Shown: positions 16,605 through 29,256 of the stretch, one piece after another
Layout: every line of letters begins with the position of its first letter
Position numbering within the stretch: the first letter of the stretch is position 1
Source: Pelagomonas calceolata
Lineage: Eukaryota > Sar > Pelagophyceae > Pelagomonadales > Pelagomonadaceae
Length of the DNA stretch: 64,000 nucleotides
Assembly: GCA_918797485.1 (NCBI GenBank)
Contig: CAKKNE010000005.1
Coordinates: 4,898,001-4,962,000 of the forward strand
Direction: 5' to 3'
Notes under the pieces: generated by a model
Database searches by the model: none
What the model was told of the DNA's origin: nothing
What the model saw: only the letters and a program-made list of their open reading frames with translations
Made by a program: the position numbers and the translations under genes

Positions 16605-17348
16605 TCATCGGCGCCGTCGCAGCGGCGCGCGCCGCGGGTCGCGACGGACGCCCCCGGCGAGCGCGTGGACGACGTCGGCCAGGCGCGATAGGTACGCGTC
16701 GACGGGCCGCGTCGCCTCGGACGGGAGGTGCACGAACGCGACGGGGACGAGCGGCACGGATCCGCGGCGCGCCGCGCGCAGGGTGCGGTAGTAGACCTCA
16801 TTGCAGAAGAAGTCCCCCGCAGACGTAGACCAGGTCTCGCGCGGCCGCAGCGCGAGGCGACCGAGATTCGCCGTCGTCGCCAGGGTGCAGGGCTCGCCGG
16901 CGAAGACTGGCCGCGTCGTGCAATTGCCGCTGTTCGGCGCGCCGCGCGGGCCCGCCAAAATGTTGTGCCCGGCGACCTCGACGCGGAGGTCTCGCGTCGC
17001 GTCCTCCAGGCCCAGGTGGACGACGGCGGCCACCGCGCCGCGCGAGACGAGGCCCGCGGCGTACGACACGCCGGCCTCGTCGACGGGCAGCACGACACTC
17101 GTGATGGAGCCCGTGCCGTTGAGGCGCGTCGCGGCGACGGCGCTCGGGTTCTCTTCGCCGTTGAAGTCGCGAAAGCCCGTGACGAGGATGACGTCCGGTC
17201 GCGGCGGTCCCTGGTCGACGACGACGTCGCCTGCTCTCGCCGCGACGCAGACCAGCGTGATCAGCAACGCGGCGCAGCCGGCGCAGTAGGCAAGAGCCGT
17301 GCGCTGCTCGGCGTCGCGGCTTTGCTGCTGCAGATGATCCATGCGCAC
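16605..17348 (-). CDS. pyroglutamyl-peptidase-I-like protein (C15), membrane-anchored or secreted
   Basis: A 247-residue protein. An N-terminal hydrophobic segment at about residues 20-40 (LAYCAGCAALLITLVCVAARAG) suggests a signal anchor or signal peptide. The C15 fold motifs follow: VILVTGFRDFNGEENPSAVAATRL, then VAAVVHLGLEDATRDLRVE, SAGDFFCNEVYYRTL with the presumed nucleophile Cys, and VPVAFVHLP with the presumed catalytic His. Family members remove N-terminal pyroglutamate from peptides and are usually soluble, about 215 residues; the N-terminal extension is unusual. The Arg-rich tail has no homologue I can name. Confidence 0.75.
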   Translation of the reverse strand: MRMDHLQQQSRDAEQRTALAYCAGCAALLITLVCVAARAGDVVVDQGPPRPDVILVTGFRDFNGEENPSAVAATRLNGTGSITSVVLPVDEAGVSYAAGLVSRGAVAAVVHLGLEDATRDLRVEVAGHNILAGPRGAPNSGNCTTRPVFAGEPCTLATTANLGRLALRPRETWSTSAGDFFCNEVYYRTLRAARRGSVPLVPVAFVHLPSEATRPVDAYLSRLADVVHALAGGVRRDPRRAPLRRRR

Positions 17349-17550
17349 GTCTCTGCGTTTGCTCTATGATCTATTTGATTTTAGAACACAAGGTCATGCT
17401 GTACGCGCGCGAGCAGTGTGCTCTGCGAGATAGAGGTACTATACTTATACATAGGGTAAGGTACCTTGTGGGGGCACTTGGGGGCTGCCCATTGCCAAAG
17501 GCCTGCCCGGTCCCGATGGTGCAGCCCGGTTCGTAAGATGCACGCATGAG

Positions 17551-19051
17551 ATGGCCCGGAGGATGACGCCATGCAAGTTGTTGTTGCTTGCGACCTGCTG
17601 CGTCGGCGCGCAGGACTGCAGCCAGATGACATTTAATCCCAATACGGTCGTGGACCCAGTTGCAAAATACGCCGGTCGAAGATGCAGAGGCTGGCCGCTG
17701 CTGGCGAAGCACTTCGGCGTCGAGGCGCGCGCGACGGCGGTCGTCGATCGCTGCGGCGTCGGCGACGAGAAGCAGCCGTGCGGCTTCGACGTCATCGACT
17801 GCGCGAAGCGACGGCGTCTCGGCGGCGTGCGAGTGCTCGTGACGCTCACCGGCTCGAACGTGATTGACGCGGCGACTGCCGAACGCGTCGACGACGATAC
17901 GCTCCGCGTGCGCTGGGTGCCACCAGAGGCGGGGACGTACGAAGTGTCGGCCATATTAAACTGGCTCTACCAGGTCGCCGCGCCACAAGTCGATGCGTAT
18001 CCGAGCCGCGGCCACCCCGTGTACCTGGGTCCAACGGAGAATCGCTGCCCCGGCGGCCGCTGCGGCCGCGCGCAGCCCTTTACGCTCGACGAGTGCGCGA
18101 AAGTGGCCACGGTGCCCTTCGCGCCGAAAACGTTTACGGTGGTCGAGGCGCCGTCGCCGAAGAAGCCGCTCGCGCCGTGCCGCGACCCGGGCCCCGGCCA
18201 CTGGCGCCGCTCCGCCGACGGCTGGGCGTTCGCGCGCGGCGACTGCGCCGTCCGACGCTTTCCCGGGCCCGCCGCGGAGGCGTGCCTCGCCCGGCGGCGC
18301 GTCAAGGTCGTGACGTTTCTCGGCGACTCGCTGGTCCGCGATGCGTGGGCGGCCTTCGGCCGCCGCCTGAACATCACGGTCAACGAGCGGAAGGTTCGGG
18401 CGAGACGTTTCGCAGGCGCGGCGTCGACGGTCGCGAGCGCAAAGGGTGTTCGCGTCCACTTCTCGCAGATCTGGGGCCTCGACGGTGCTCGTCCCGCGTC
18501 GAACAGTGTGTGATGGTCGCGCGACGCCCGCCATCGCAGGCCTCTGGCGCTGCGGCCTCCTGCCCCGCAACCTGGCCTGTTGCGGCTTCGAGCCGGCGGC
18601 GGCCGGCGAGCGCGGGCCCGACGCCGTCGAGCTGTTCGGCGCCGCGCTCCCGCCGGGCCCGGGCGAGGTCCTCGTGGTCGCCAACTTTGGCATCCTGCAC
18701 ATGCCGGCGTCCGCGGGCGACCCGAACAAATTCGAGGCGCGGACGAAGCACGCACTCCGTCGGCTCGATAAGATCAGCCGGGCGGCGGGCCTGAGCGTGA
18801 CGGTCCTGCTGGTCGCGCCGCCGACGCTGCGAGGCCTCCGTAGCCCGGGCCTGCATCCGGCACAACTCGAGGCCTTCGCGCCAGCGATGAGACGCCTCGC
18901 GACCGAGGGCCTCGGCGTCTCGGTGAGAGTCCTCGACCTGGCGCCGCTGTCGGCCGCGCGCGCTGATGCCTCGTTCGACGGGCTCCACTACGTCAGAGAA
19001 GTGCCAGCCGCGGCCGTCGACGCGGCGCTAGGGATGCTTTGTGAGTTGTAA
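17551..19051 (+). CDS. secreted PC-esterase / TBL-like GDSL protein, one intron
   Basis: A 481-residue protein after removal of intron 18485-18539. The N terminus (MTPCKLLLLATCCVGAQ) is a signal peptide. A beta-rich segment (VLVTLTGSNV ... EAGTYEVSAIL) is followed by the esterase-like domain: FLGDSLVRD at about residue 255 is the GDS nucleophile block, QIWGLDG follows, and DGLHYV near the C terminus supplies the Asp and His expected of the PC-esterase/trichome-birefringence-like family. Members O-acetylate or deacetylate surface polysaccharides in the Golgi or outside the cell. The splice joins QIWGLD to GLWRCGLLP and resolves a frame change exactly. Confidence 0.78.
18485..18539 (+). other. 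short spliceosomal intron, 55 nt
   Basis: GTGCTCG to ATCGCAG. It contains a stop and shifts the frame; removal links the two halves of the PC-esterase domain. No introner ends are seen. Confidence 0.7.
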
Positions 19052-19129
19052 TACTGGTAGTGAATTCAAGATGCGTGCCAAGTTTATTATTACGAAAAGT
19101 ATGAAAGACTCGGACTCGGGTTCAGGCCC

Positions 19130-19420
19130 GGAGGGCCCGAAGGGCCCGAAGGGCCCTTCCAGCCCTTGGGCTGGATGTTAGTGTTCTGCGTCAGGATTGA
19201 GGTTGTGAATAGTGTTTCGTGAGGTCATGGGTAGGCTTTGGTGGCCGGTGCTGGACGCAGGGTTCGGGTTCGGGCCCGAGGGCCCGAAGGGCCCGAAGGG
19301 CCCTTCCAGCCAGTTGGGCTGGACGGTAGTGTTCTGTGTCAGGATTGAGGTTGTGAATAGTGTTTCGTGAGGTTGTGGGTAGTCTTTGGTGGCTGGAGCG
19401 GGAAATAGGGTTAGGGTTCG
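19130..19420. repeat. two tandem copies of an approximately 140-bp unit
   Basis: Each copy has GGCCCGAAGGGCCCGAAGGG, then a TTGGGCTGGA block, then GTGTTCTG.GTCAGGATTG and AATAGTGTTTCGTGAGGT. The copies start near 19133 and 19275. They lie just past the stop of the Cys-repeat gene (19411) and next to the PC-esterase 3' end, so are probably 3' flank. Confidence 0.75.
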
Positions 19421-22400
19421 GGCCGGCTCCCCGGGCAGGGCCCGAAGGGCCCTGGGGCTGGATGTGCCACGTTCGTATCGTCGCACTCTATGTAATGATA
19501 GTCACCATGCTCCTTCGCCGAGGAGCATTCCGACGGATCCACCTCGCACCAGCGGTACCCCCAAACCGTCTCGCACTCTGAGCCTTCCGCCGGGCATCCC
19601 TCCTGAATAGTAGAACAGTCGGTGTTGCTCCACGTGTCAAGGCACGCGCACGGCTCCGGCCGCTTAGCCACCGTCGGAGACGTCGTCGGCGGCTGCGACG
19701 GCTTGGGCGTCGGCGCGGGCGTCGGCGCGGCCGTCGGCTCCGGCGTAGCTACGTTCGTCTCGTCGCACTCTATGTAATAGTAGTCACCATACGGAAGCGC
19801 CGTGGAGCACTCCGACGGATCCACCTCGCACCAGCGGTAGGGGCTGCCGTCGCAGGCGTCCGTCGGGCATCCCTCCTGAATGGTAGAACAGTCGGCGTTG
19901 CTCCACGTGTCAAGGCACACGCAATGCTCCGGCGGCGCCACGTTCGTATCGTCGCACTCTATGTAATAGTAGTCACCATACGGAAGCGCCGTGGAGCACT
20001 CCGACGGATCCACCTCGCACCAGCGGTAGGGGCTGCCGTCGCAGGCGTCCGTCGGGCATCCCTCCTGAATAGTAGTACAGTCGGCGTTGCTCCACGTTTG
20101 TCAAGGCACGCGCACGGCCGGCCGCGTAGCCACGTTCGTATCGTCGCACTCTATGTAATGATAGTCACCATGCTCCTTCGCCGAGGAGCATTCCGACGGA
20201 TCCACCTCGCACCAGCGGTACCCCCAAACCGTCTCGCACTCTGAGCCTTCCGCCGGGCATCCCTCCTGAATAGTAGAACAGTCGGTGTTGCTCCACGGTC
20301 AAGGCACGCGCACGGCTCCGGCCGCTTAGCCACCGTCGGCACGTCGTCGGCGGCTGCACGGCTTGGGCGTCGGCGCGGGCGTCTGGGCGCGGCCGTCGGC
20401 TCCGGCGTAGCTACGTTCGTCTCGTCGCACTCGCGTAATAGTAGTCACCATACGGAAGCGCCGTGGAGCACTCCGACGGATCCACCTCGCACCAGCGGTA
20501 GGGGGGCTGCCGTCGCAGGCGTCCGTCGGGCATCCCTCCTGAATAGTAGTACAGTCGGCGTTGCTCATTTTGTCAAGGCACGCGCACGGCCGGCCGCGTA
20601 GCCACGTTCGTATCGTCGCACTCTATGTAATGATAGTCACCATGCTCCTTCGCCGAGGCATTCCGACGGATCCACCTCGCACCAGCGGCGCCCCCAAACC
20701 GTCTCGCACTCTGAGCCTTCCGCCGGGCATCCCTCCTGAATAGTAGAACAGTCGGTGTTGCTCCACGTGTCAAGGCACGCGCACGGCCGGCCGCTTAGCC
20801 ACCGTCGGACACGCCGTCGGCGGCTGCGGCGGCGGCGTTGGGCGCCGGCGCGGGCGTCGGGCGCGGCCGTCGGCTCCGGCGTAGCTACGTTCGTCTCGTC
20901 GCACTCTATGTAATAGCAGTCACCATACGGAAGCGCCGTGGAGCACTCCGACGGATCCACCTCGCACCAGCGGTAGGGGCTGCCGTCGCAGGCGTCCGTC
21001 GGGCATCCCTCCTGAATGGTAGAACAGTCGGCGTTGCTCCACTGTCAAGGCACACGCAATGCTCGGCGGCGCCACGTTCGTATCGTCACTCTATGTAATA
21101 GTAGTCACCATACGGAAGCGCCGTGGAGCACCGACGGATCCACCTCGCACCAGCGGTAGGGGCTGCCGTCGCAGGCGTCGTCGGGCATCCCTCCTGAATA
21201 GTAGTACAGTCGGCGTTGCTCCACGTGTCAAGGCACGCGCACGGCTCCGGCCGTAGCCACGTTCGTATCGTCGCACTCTATGTAATGATAGTCACCATGC
21301 TCCTTCGCCGAGGAGCATTCCTGACGGATCCACCTCGCACCAGCGGGCCCCCAAACCGTCTCGCACTCTGAGCCTTCCGCCGGGCATCCCTCCTGAATAG
21401 TAGAACAGTCGGTGTTGCTCCACGTGTCAAGGCACGCGCACGGCTCCGGCCGCTTAGCCACCGTCGGAGACGTCGCCGGGCGGCTGCGGCGGCTTGGGCG
21501 CCGGGCGCGGGCGTCGGGCGCGGCCGTCGGCTCCGGCGTAGCTACGTTCGTCTCGTCGCACTCTATGTAATAGTAGTCACCATACGGAAGCGCCGTGGAG
21601 CACCCGACGGATCCACCTCGCACCAGCGGTAGGGGCTGCCGTCGCGGCGCCCGTCGGGCATCCCTCCTGAATGGTAGAACAGTCGGCGTTGCTCCACGTG
21701 TCAAGGCACACGCAATGCTCCGGCGGCGCCACGTTCGTATCGTCGCACTCGCGTAATAGTAGTCACCATACGGAAGCGCCGTGGAGCACCCGACGGATCC
21801 ACCTCGCACCAGCGGTAGGGGCTGCCGTCGCAGGCGCCCGTCGGGCATCCCTCCTGAATAGTAGTACAGTCGGCGTTGCTCCACGTGTCAAGGCACGCGC
21901 ACGGCCCGGCCGCGTAGCCACGTTCGTATCGTCGCACTCTATGTAATGATAGTCACCATGCTCCTTCGCCGAGGAGCATTCCGACGGATCCCTCGCACCA
22001 GCGGTACCCCCAAACCGTCTCGCACTCTGAGCCTTCCGCCGGGCATCCCTCCTGAATAGTAGAACAGTCGGTGTTGCTCCACGTGTCAAGGCACGCGCAC
22101 GGCTCCGGCCGCTTAGCCACCGTCGGGCACGCCGTCGGCGGCTGCGACGGCAGGCGTCGGGCGCGGGCGTCGGCGCGGCCGTCGGCTCCGGCGTAGCTAC
22201 GTTCGTCTCGTCGCACTCTATGTAATAGTAGTCACCATACGGAAGCGCCGTGGAGCACCCGACGGATCCACCTCGCACCAGCGGTAGGGGCTGCCGTCGC
22301 AGGCGCCCGTCGGGCATCCCTCCTGAATGGTAGAACAGTCGGCGTTGCTCCACTGTCAAGGCACACGCAATGCTCGGCGGCGCCACGTTCGTATCGTCGC

Positions 22401-25400
22401 ACTCGCGTGATAGTAGTCACCATACGGAAGCGCCGTGGAGCACCCGACGGATCCACCTCGCACCAGCGGTAGGGGCTGCCGTCGCAGGCGCCCGTCGGGC
22501 ATCCCTCCTGAATAGTAGTACAGTCGGCGTTGCTCCACGTGTCAAGGCACGCGCACGGCCCGGCCGCGTAGCCACGTTCGTATCGTCGCACTCTATGTAA
22601 TGATAGTCACCATGCTCCTTCGCCGAGGAGCATTCCGACGGATCCACCTCGCACCAGCGGTACCCCCAAACCGTCTCGCACTCTGAGCCTTCCGCCGGGC
22701 ATCCCTCCTGAATAGTAGAACAGTCGGTGTTGCTCCACGTGTCAAGGCACGCGCACGGCTCCGGCCGCTTAGCCACCGTCGGGCACGCTGTCGGCGGCTG
22801 CGACGGCTAGGCGTCGGCGCGGGCGCCGGCGCGGCCGTCGGCTCCGGCGTAGCCACGTTCGTCTCGTCGCACTCTATGTAATAGTAGTCACCATACGGAA
22901 GCGCCGTGGAGCACCGACGGATCCACCTCGCACCAGCGGTAGGGGCTGCCGTCGCAGGCGTCCGTCGGGCATCCCTCCTGAATGGTAGAACAGTCGGCGT
23001 TGCTCCACGTGTCAAGGCACACGCAATGCTCCGGCGGCGCCACGTTCGTATCGTCGCACTCTATGCGCCAGTAGTCACCATACGGAAGCGCCGTGGAGCA
23101 CCCGACGGATCCACCTCGCACCAGCGGTAGGGGCTGCCGTCGCAGGCGTCCGTCGGGCATCCCTCCTGAATAGTAGTACAGTCGGCGTTGCTCCACGTGT
23201 CAAGGCACGCGCACGGCCGGCCGCGTAGCCACGTTCGTATCGTCGCACTCTATGTAATGATAGTCACCATGCTCCTTCGCCGAGGCATTCCTGACGGATC
23301 CACCTCGCACCAGCGGTACCCCCAAACCGTCTCGCACTCTGAGCCTTCCGCCGGGCATCCCTCCTGAATAGTAGAACAGTCGGTGTTGCTCCACGTGTCA
23401 AGGCACGCGCACGGCTCCGGCCGCTTAGCCACCGTCGGAGACGTCGTCGGCGGCTGCGACGGCAGGCGTCGGGCGCGGGCGTCGGGCGCGGCCGTCGGCT
23501 CCGGCGTAGCTACGTTCGTCTCGTCGCACTCTATGTAATAGTAGTCACCATACGGAAGCGCCGTGGAGCACTCCGACGGATCCACCTCGCACCAGCGGTA
23601 GGGGCTGCCGTCGCAGGCGTCCGTCGGGCATCCCTCCTGAATGGTAGAACAGTCGGCGTTGCTCCACGTGTCAAGGCACACGCAATGCTCCGGCGGCGCC
23701 ACGTTCGTATCGTCGCACTCTATGTAATAGTAGTCACCATACGGAAGCGCCGTGGAGCACCCGACGGATCCACCTCGCACCAGCGGTAGGGGCTGCCGTC
23801 GCAGGCGTCGTCGGGCATCCCTCCTGAATAGTAGTACAGTCGGCGTTGCTCCACGTGTCAAGGCACGCGCACGCTCCGCCGCGTAGCCACGTTCGTATCG
23901 TCGCACTCTATGTAATGATAGTCACCATGCTCCTTCGCCGAGGAGCATTCCGACGGATCCACCTCGCACCAGCGGTACCCCCAAACCGTCTCGCACTCTG
24001 AGCCTTCCGCCGGGCATCCCTCCTGAATAGTAGAACAGTCGGTGTTGCTCCACTGTCAAGGCACGCGCACGGCTCCGCCGCTTAGCCACCGTCGGAGACG
24101 TCGTCGGCGGCTGCGACGGCGGCAGGCGTCGGCGCGGGCGTCGGCGCGGCCGTCGGCTCCGGCGTAGCTACGTTCGTCTCGTCGCACTCTATGTAATGAT
24201 AGTCACCATACGGAAGCGCCGAGGAGCACTCCGACGGATCCACCTCGCACCAGCGGTAGGGGCTGCCGTCGCAGGCGTCCGTCGGGCATCCCTCCTGAAT
24301 GGTAGAACAGTCGGCGTTGCTCCACGTGTCAAGGCACACGCAATGCTCCGGCGGCGCCACGTTCGTATCGTCGCACTCTATGTAATAGTAGTCACCATAC
24401 GGAAGCGCCGTGGAGCACTCCGACGGATCCACCTCGCACCAGCGGTAGGGGCTGCCGTCGCAGGCGTCCGTCGGGCATCCCTCCTGAATAGTAGTACAGT
24501 CGGCGTTGCTCCACGTGTCAAGGCACGCGCACGGCTCCGGCCGCGTAGCCACGTTCGTATCGTCGCACTCTATGTAATGATAGTCACCATGCTCCTTCGC
24601 CGAGGAGCATTCCGACGGATCCACCTCGCACCAGCGGTACCCCCAAACCGTCTCGCACTCTGAGCCTTCCGCCGGGCATCCCTCCTGAATAGTAGAACAG
24701 TCGGTGTTGCTCCACGTGTCAAGGCACGCGCACGGCTCCGGCCGCTTAGCCACCGTCGGAGACGTCGTCGGCGGCTGCGACGGCTTGGGCGTCGGCGCGG
24801 GCGTCGGCGCGGCCGTCGGCTCCGGCGTAGCTACGTTCGTCTCGTCGCACTCTATGTAATAGTAGTCACCATACGGAAGCGCCGTGGAGCACTCCGACGG
24901 ATCCACCTCGCACCAGCGGTAGGGGCTGCCGTCGCAGGCGTCCGTCGGGCATCCCTCCTGAATGGTAGAACAGTCGGCGTTGCTCCACGTGTCAAGGCAC
25001 ACGCAATGCTCCGGCGGCGCCACGTTCGTATCGTCGCACTCTATGTAATAGTAGTCACCATACGGAAGCGCCGTGGAGCACTCCGACGGATCCACCTCGC
25101 ACCAGCGGTAGGGGCTGCCGTCGCAGGCGTCCGTCGGGCATCCCTCCTGAATAGTAGTACAGTCGGCGTTGCTCCACGTGTCAAGGCACGCGCACGGCTC
25201 CGGCCGCGTAGCCACGTTCGTATCGTCGCACTCTATGTAATGATAGTCACCATGCTCCTTCGCCGAGGAGCATTCCGACGGATCCACCTCGCACCAGCGG
25301 TACCCCCAAACCGTCTCGCACTCTGAGCCTTCCGCCGGGCATCCCTCCTGAATAGTAGAACAGTCGGTGTTGCTCCACGAAGCCTTGCACACGCACGGCT

Positions 25401-26295
25401 CCGGCCGCGTAGCCACCGTCGGCTCGGCAGTCGGGAAAGGTGTTGGCAGCGGGCCGCAATCCCCGCCGTCGTTATCCTCGCATCTGAAGTCGCAACCGGA
25501 ATTGCCATCATCGCAGACACCGTCGCCGATCCAACTCGCTGGGCAGCAGACGCCGGAGCAGTCCGGGACTTGGCCGGAGTCGCAGGTCTGAAGACGCCGT
25601 TGTGATGCAGATCCGGCGTCGTGTCGCGCAGTGTAGGCCGGCCGCGTCGTCTGCGTCGCCAGCCTGCTCTTGACCATCTCGGCCGCGGCGTTGCGCGCCG
25701 TCGAACCAGAGAGCGCCTCGCCCTCGCCGGCGACGCCCTCGATGTCTTCAGTGTCGAAGGCCGCGGCCTCCGACGTAATAGTTTGGGGCGCGTCCTCGAC
25801 ATGCGAGAGCGTGCCCTTGATGGACGCGGCCGGGTCGCCATCCCCGTGCGCCGCCGCGTCGATGGCGTCTCCGCCCTTGTTGTGCGCGTCCGCGAGCTCG
25901 GCGAGCGCGGCGTCGGCGCCTTGAGTTTCGTGCTGCGAGACCGTGTCCTGGTCCCGCGGCGAGACCTCCGTCTCGAGCACGGGCCGCGCGTGGCCGCCCG
26001 TAGCGTAGGCCGTCTCGGCCTTTGACTTGATGTCTTTTGACGCGCCCTCGTGGGAGAGCGTGCCCTTGATGGACGCGAGGCCGAAGAGGCGGCGCAGCCC
26101 GAGGCCGAAGCCGCCCTCCTCCAAGTTCGTTGCCGAGATCTCATCGGAGGACGCGTCGGTGTTCGCGTAGTGGTTCTTGGCGTCTTCGGGGACGCTCAGG
26201 TCGCGGTCGCGCAGGTGGTCCTTGACGCGGCCGCGGAGGTGCGCTTCTGGGAGCGCGTTCGCAGAGACAACGAGGCAGAAGAGGACGACACGCAT
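19411..26295 (-). CDS. secreted LNR plus tandem 8-Cys repeat protein, frame broken in the array
   Basis: The ATG at 26295 opens MRVVLFCLVVSANALPEAHL, a signal peptide. A 200-residue charged region follows (two copies of ASIKGTLSH), then a Lin-12/Notch repeat (CPASWIGDGVCDDGN and CEDNDGGDC), then an array of about 60-residue domains, each with eight Cys (CACLDTW, DC, GC, C, WCEVDPSEC, YIEC). Domains come in sets of three separated by a Thr/Pro-rich linker. Frame is open from 26295 to 24082 and again from 20013 to the stop at 19411. Between, many 1-5 base changes break it. If intact the product would be about 2,200 residues and likely an adhesive or cell-surface protein. The Cys pattern resembles the smaller membrane proteins at 3791 and 7442. 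Confidence 0.75.
19430..25400 (-). repeat. higher-order tandem array, about 660-bp supermodules
   Basis: The Thr/Pro linker recurs near 19669, 20330, 20800, 21465, 22118, 22775, 23430, 24088 and 24752, a spacing of 653-665 bp except 470 bp once, where one domain is missing. Each supermodule has three 8-Cys domains (about 190 bp each) plus a linker. The two ends of the array are free of frame breaks and the interior is not, the pattern expected when reads cannot be placed uniquely for polishing. Confidence 0.9.
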
Positions 26296-28104
26296 TATTT
26301 TTTCTTTTTTGTTTTGTTTTTGGTATGCGTGCCTTCTTCCTGTGCCTGCGCGCGACGGCAACTTTCGATGGCCCGGCGCTGTCAACGGGTCACGAGCGCC
26401 GAGCGGCCGGGTACCTCAAAAAGGCTCTCGTTCGACCGATGCGACCTCTCGCGGCGACGGCGACCGAGAGTCTCGACGTCCGCGGCCGTCGCCTCGCAAG
26501 GCCGCTCGAGGAAAGGTAGAGGGCGCGTGCGCGTCTCAGAGCGGCGAAGGCCTCCTCAATAAAGATAATTGACGACGTCGATTTTGTACCCGGTGCTTCG
26601 ACGAGCAGCTGCAGCGACTCAAGAGTTGCTGCAGCGCCGCCCGTCTCGTGGTCGCTTGTGTGCTTCTTCTGTACCTGTGCGCGAAACCGTCGCGCCGATG
26701 CGGCGAAGGAGGCGCGAGGGTCGCTCCGCTCTCACGACAGTTCGACGCGCGACCGTTTCAGCTCTCGCGTCGACGGCCACGGGCGCACGGGCGCGGCTCG
26801 GCCGCTACAGCGTCGCGCGGCGCCGGCGACCGGCCGAGCTCGCTCTCACGGCGGTTTCGTAGACTCTCGCGCTGTCAGGCGTCGGAAAGGTGTGTCATGA
26901 AGACCTCGTGAAGCGCGCGCCTCGCGAGGCTGGGGCGACGCGCAATACGTGTCACTTTTTCCAAGTCGCCCAGCTCCGCGCTCGCGCGGGCGACGTCTTC
27001 AAGGTGAGCTCTCTCGAACGTTTTTATGCGAGTCCTGCGGTTTGTTCAAAGCTTGAATTTGAGGACGCCGGTCCCCACTGCTAGCTCACAAAGGTTGTCC
27101 TTGCCCTCTGTGCTAAACTTTGGCTCACGACTGTGCCGTACCCGAAATCGGCGCAAATGTCTTCCGGCGCCCAGGACAGGTAGGTAGAGGTCCCCGGCTT
27201 GCTGGGACCCAAGTTTGTCGCGGGCCGCGACTTCGCGCAGAAAGCCGCCGTCCCGGGGCATGGCTCGCAGATCCGACTATTTAAGTCACCTCGCGTTCAC
27301 GGCCTGCCGGTGATCATTTGCCAGAGCGGCTTCGCGAACATTTGGTGTGCTCATCGCGTTCGGCGGCCTCGTCGCGTAGATGCATATCAATAGAGGCGGA
27401 GGGCGTGGTGCGTGAGGCGCCGTCGCGACGATGGCATGGCCTTGGTCGTCTTCGAGCGCCCTTCTACCCCGCCAGTAGGCCTCGCCGTAACTGCGGTACC
27501 GCGCGATTATATAAAGAAAAGAGTTTTTTGTGATGTAGATCGGCGGCTCCTGAACTTTCTTTCGAGTGGTTCTGATGGCGCTTACTACTTCCCAGTTCAA
27601 GTCTTGCATGAATTATTTTTCATGATGTATCGAGAGCCGTTGGAAGACTTTCGGCGGTGGTATTTGTTTCTATATTGTCGATTGAAGCTGCGTGATGGAA
27701 GCTCGCGTCTCGGGCGGACAGAACGCGCCAGCGCTCGCCGTCATCGAGTAGGAGACGTCCTCCATCTCTCAAAAACGCAATAGAGGTGACTGCTCTTTGA
27801 ACCAGGCGCGGATCCAACCCTTGAAACCGCAACACCCGGATGAGCGATTTCGCTCGCCAGCGAGCGCGATTTCAGTGGCGGGGGTCAACGGCTGACGAGG
27901 TGTGACCCTCGAGAGCCCGCTTGGCCGCAGTCAGCTCGCGTCATTTTTTAGAGAGTGGTGGTGTCCTGCATCGTTTCTTGGCTTCACTTTGCGTACGGAG
28001 CAGCAATCAATCGCCGCAGCAGCGTAATGCATCGCTTGCCGTTTGGCGCTTGGCAAGGCGTCATGGTGCCCCATGTTATGTGGTGCGCTGGGCATCGGCC
28101 CCGG

Positions 28105-28170
28105 GCAACTGATGGGGCTGCCTCGCGGCCCTGTTCGATCGGTTGGGCTGCCTCGCGGCCCTATTCGATC
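28105..28170. repeat. two tandem copies of a 30-bp unit
   Basis: GGGCTGCCTCGCGGCCCT followed by GTTCGATC or ATTCGATC occurs twice head to tail. Confidence 0.8.
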
Positions 28171-28867
28171 AATGCCGCAGTTTGGACGGCCTTTGTGGCC
28201 GTGAACGGTGTTTGCATGCACTGCGGAACCTGTTTTTGAAGATTCAAGAAACGCGGCATGCTGTTTTTGAGTATCGTTCGGATCGCTAATGGTCCATAGA
28301 CATCAATGGGACTCTTCCTGGGGGGCGAAAAAATTTAATTTTTTAATTCGCGATATTGACGACGCCACCAGGGCGGGCGCGTCGATGGAATCCTGTCGAT
28401 TCGTGGTCCCGAGGTCTCCCCGGGGTCGCCTAGGATCTGTCCTGGGACGGCGCAATCGCGCGCCATGCATGGGCGCTTCGATCAGTGGGCGGATACAAAT
28501 AAAGACAGGTCCAGCAGTGCGCGGGACGCACGCCATGATCCCCCAAAGTTTTCGATCCAGGAAGCCTCTGGGAGCCCCAAGAATCGGCGCATGCGGTCTA
28601 GGGGACCACCCGACCCCAGACCTATCCCGGAGCGAGTCCGAGGGCCGATCTGCATCCACAAAAAGTAAATACTTTGGGCCCGATGGCGCCCCGTCACCGT
28701 CAAATACGCAATTACCCGAGGGCCACCAGTAGTCGCCGTAGCGGTCTCGTTGGACCCCATACTACCCCACCGATAGTCAATTACAAGTATATGACATCTA
28801 CATTATAAGAAGGGTACTTTTGGCTGCCCACGCTCGGGACGTGAACATCTTTATCTGGACCTCGCGT

Positions 28868-29256
28868 AAGTCCGTCGATCATGAAACAAATGATCGCGTC
28901 ATGGTCCATGGGGAAGGTACACGGGCTGATGGCCGCAGATCCAGGTGTGGTGCCCATCTAAGCCAGATGGTGGGCTCGCGAGACCGACAAGGCGCGAGTT
29001 GTAAACGGGACAGGTAATCCAATGTAGTAGACGATCAGGCCGGTTACCTGGCCCGTCCCACTACTAAAGCGCCTGAAACGCGAGTTTATTTCATAACTCA
29101 CGGGTCTGGGGCCAATTCAGTGCCCCGCGTACGCACCGTCGTCCGCGGAGAACGGGCAAGTCGGTCGATCGTGAATAGAACAACGGTGTTATGGTCCATC
29201 TGGATGGTGTCGTCGCTGATACTCGCGGGTCTAGGTATTAAGCCCATTTTTGCACA
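28868..29256. repeat. pair of diverged direct repeats, about 85 bp
   Basis: The segment near 28868-28955 (GTCCGTCGATCATGAA, then TCATGGTCCAT) is echoed near 29158-29250 (GTCGGTCGATCGTGAA, then TTATGGTCCAT, then a GGGTCTAGGTATTAAGCCCAT block against GATCCAGGTGTGGTGCCCAT). Alignment was by eye. Suggests an old duplicated element. Confidence 0.45.

Noticed and set aside
19430-25400. Repeated units resembling a CRISPR array or satellite
   Set aside because: The repeats are about 190 and 660 bp, coding, with conserved Cys patterns and no spacer structure.
27412-27783. 123-residue open frame in the low-GC island
   Set aside because: No domain, no third-position GC bias, and no supporting neighbour features. 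Not strong enough to call a gene.
28289-28732. 147-residue open frame overlapping another on the opposite strand
   Set aside because: Same reasons; both strands open over the same bases with no recognisable protein.
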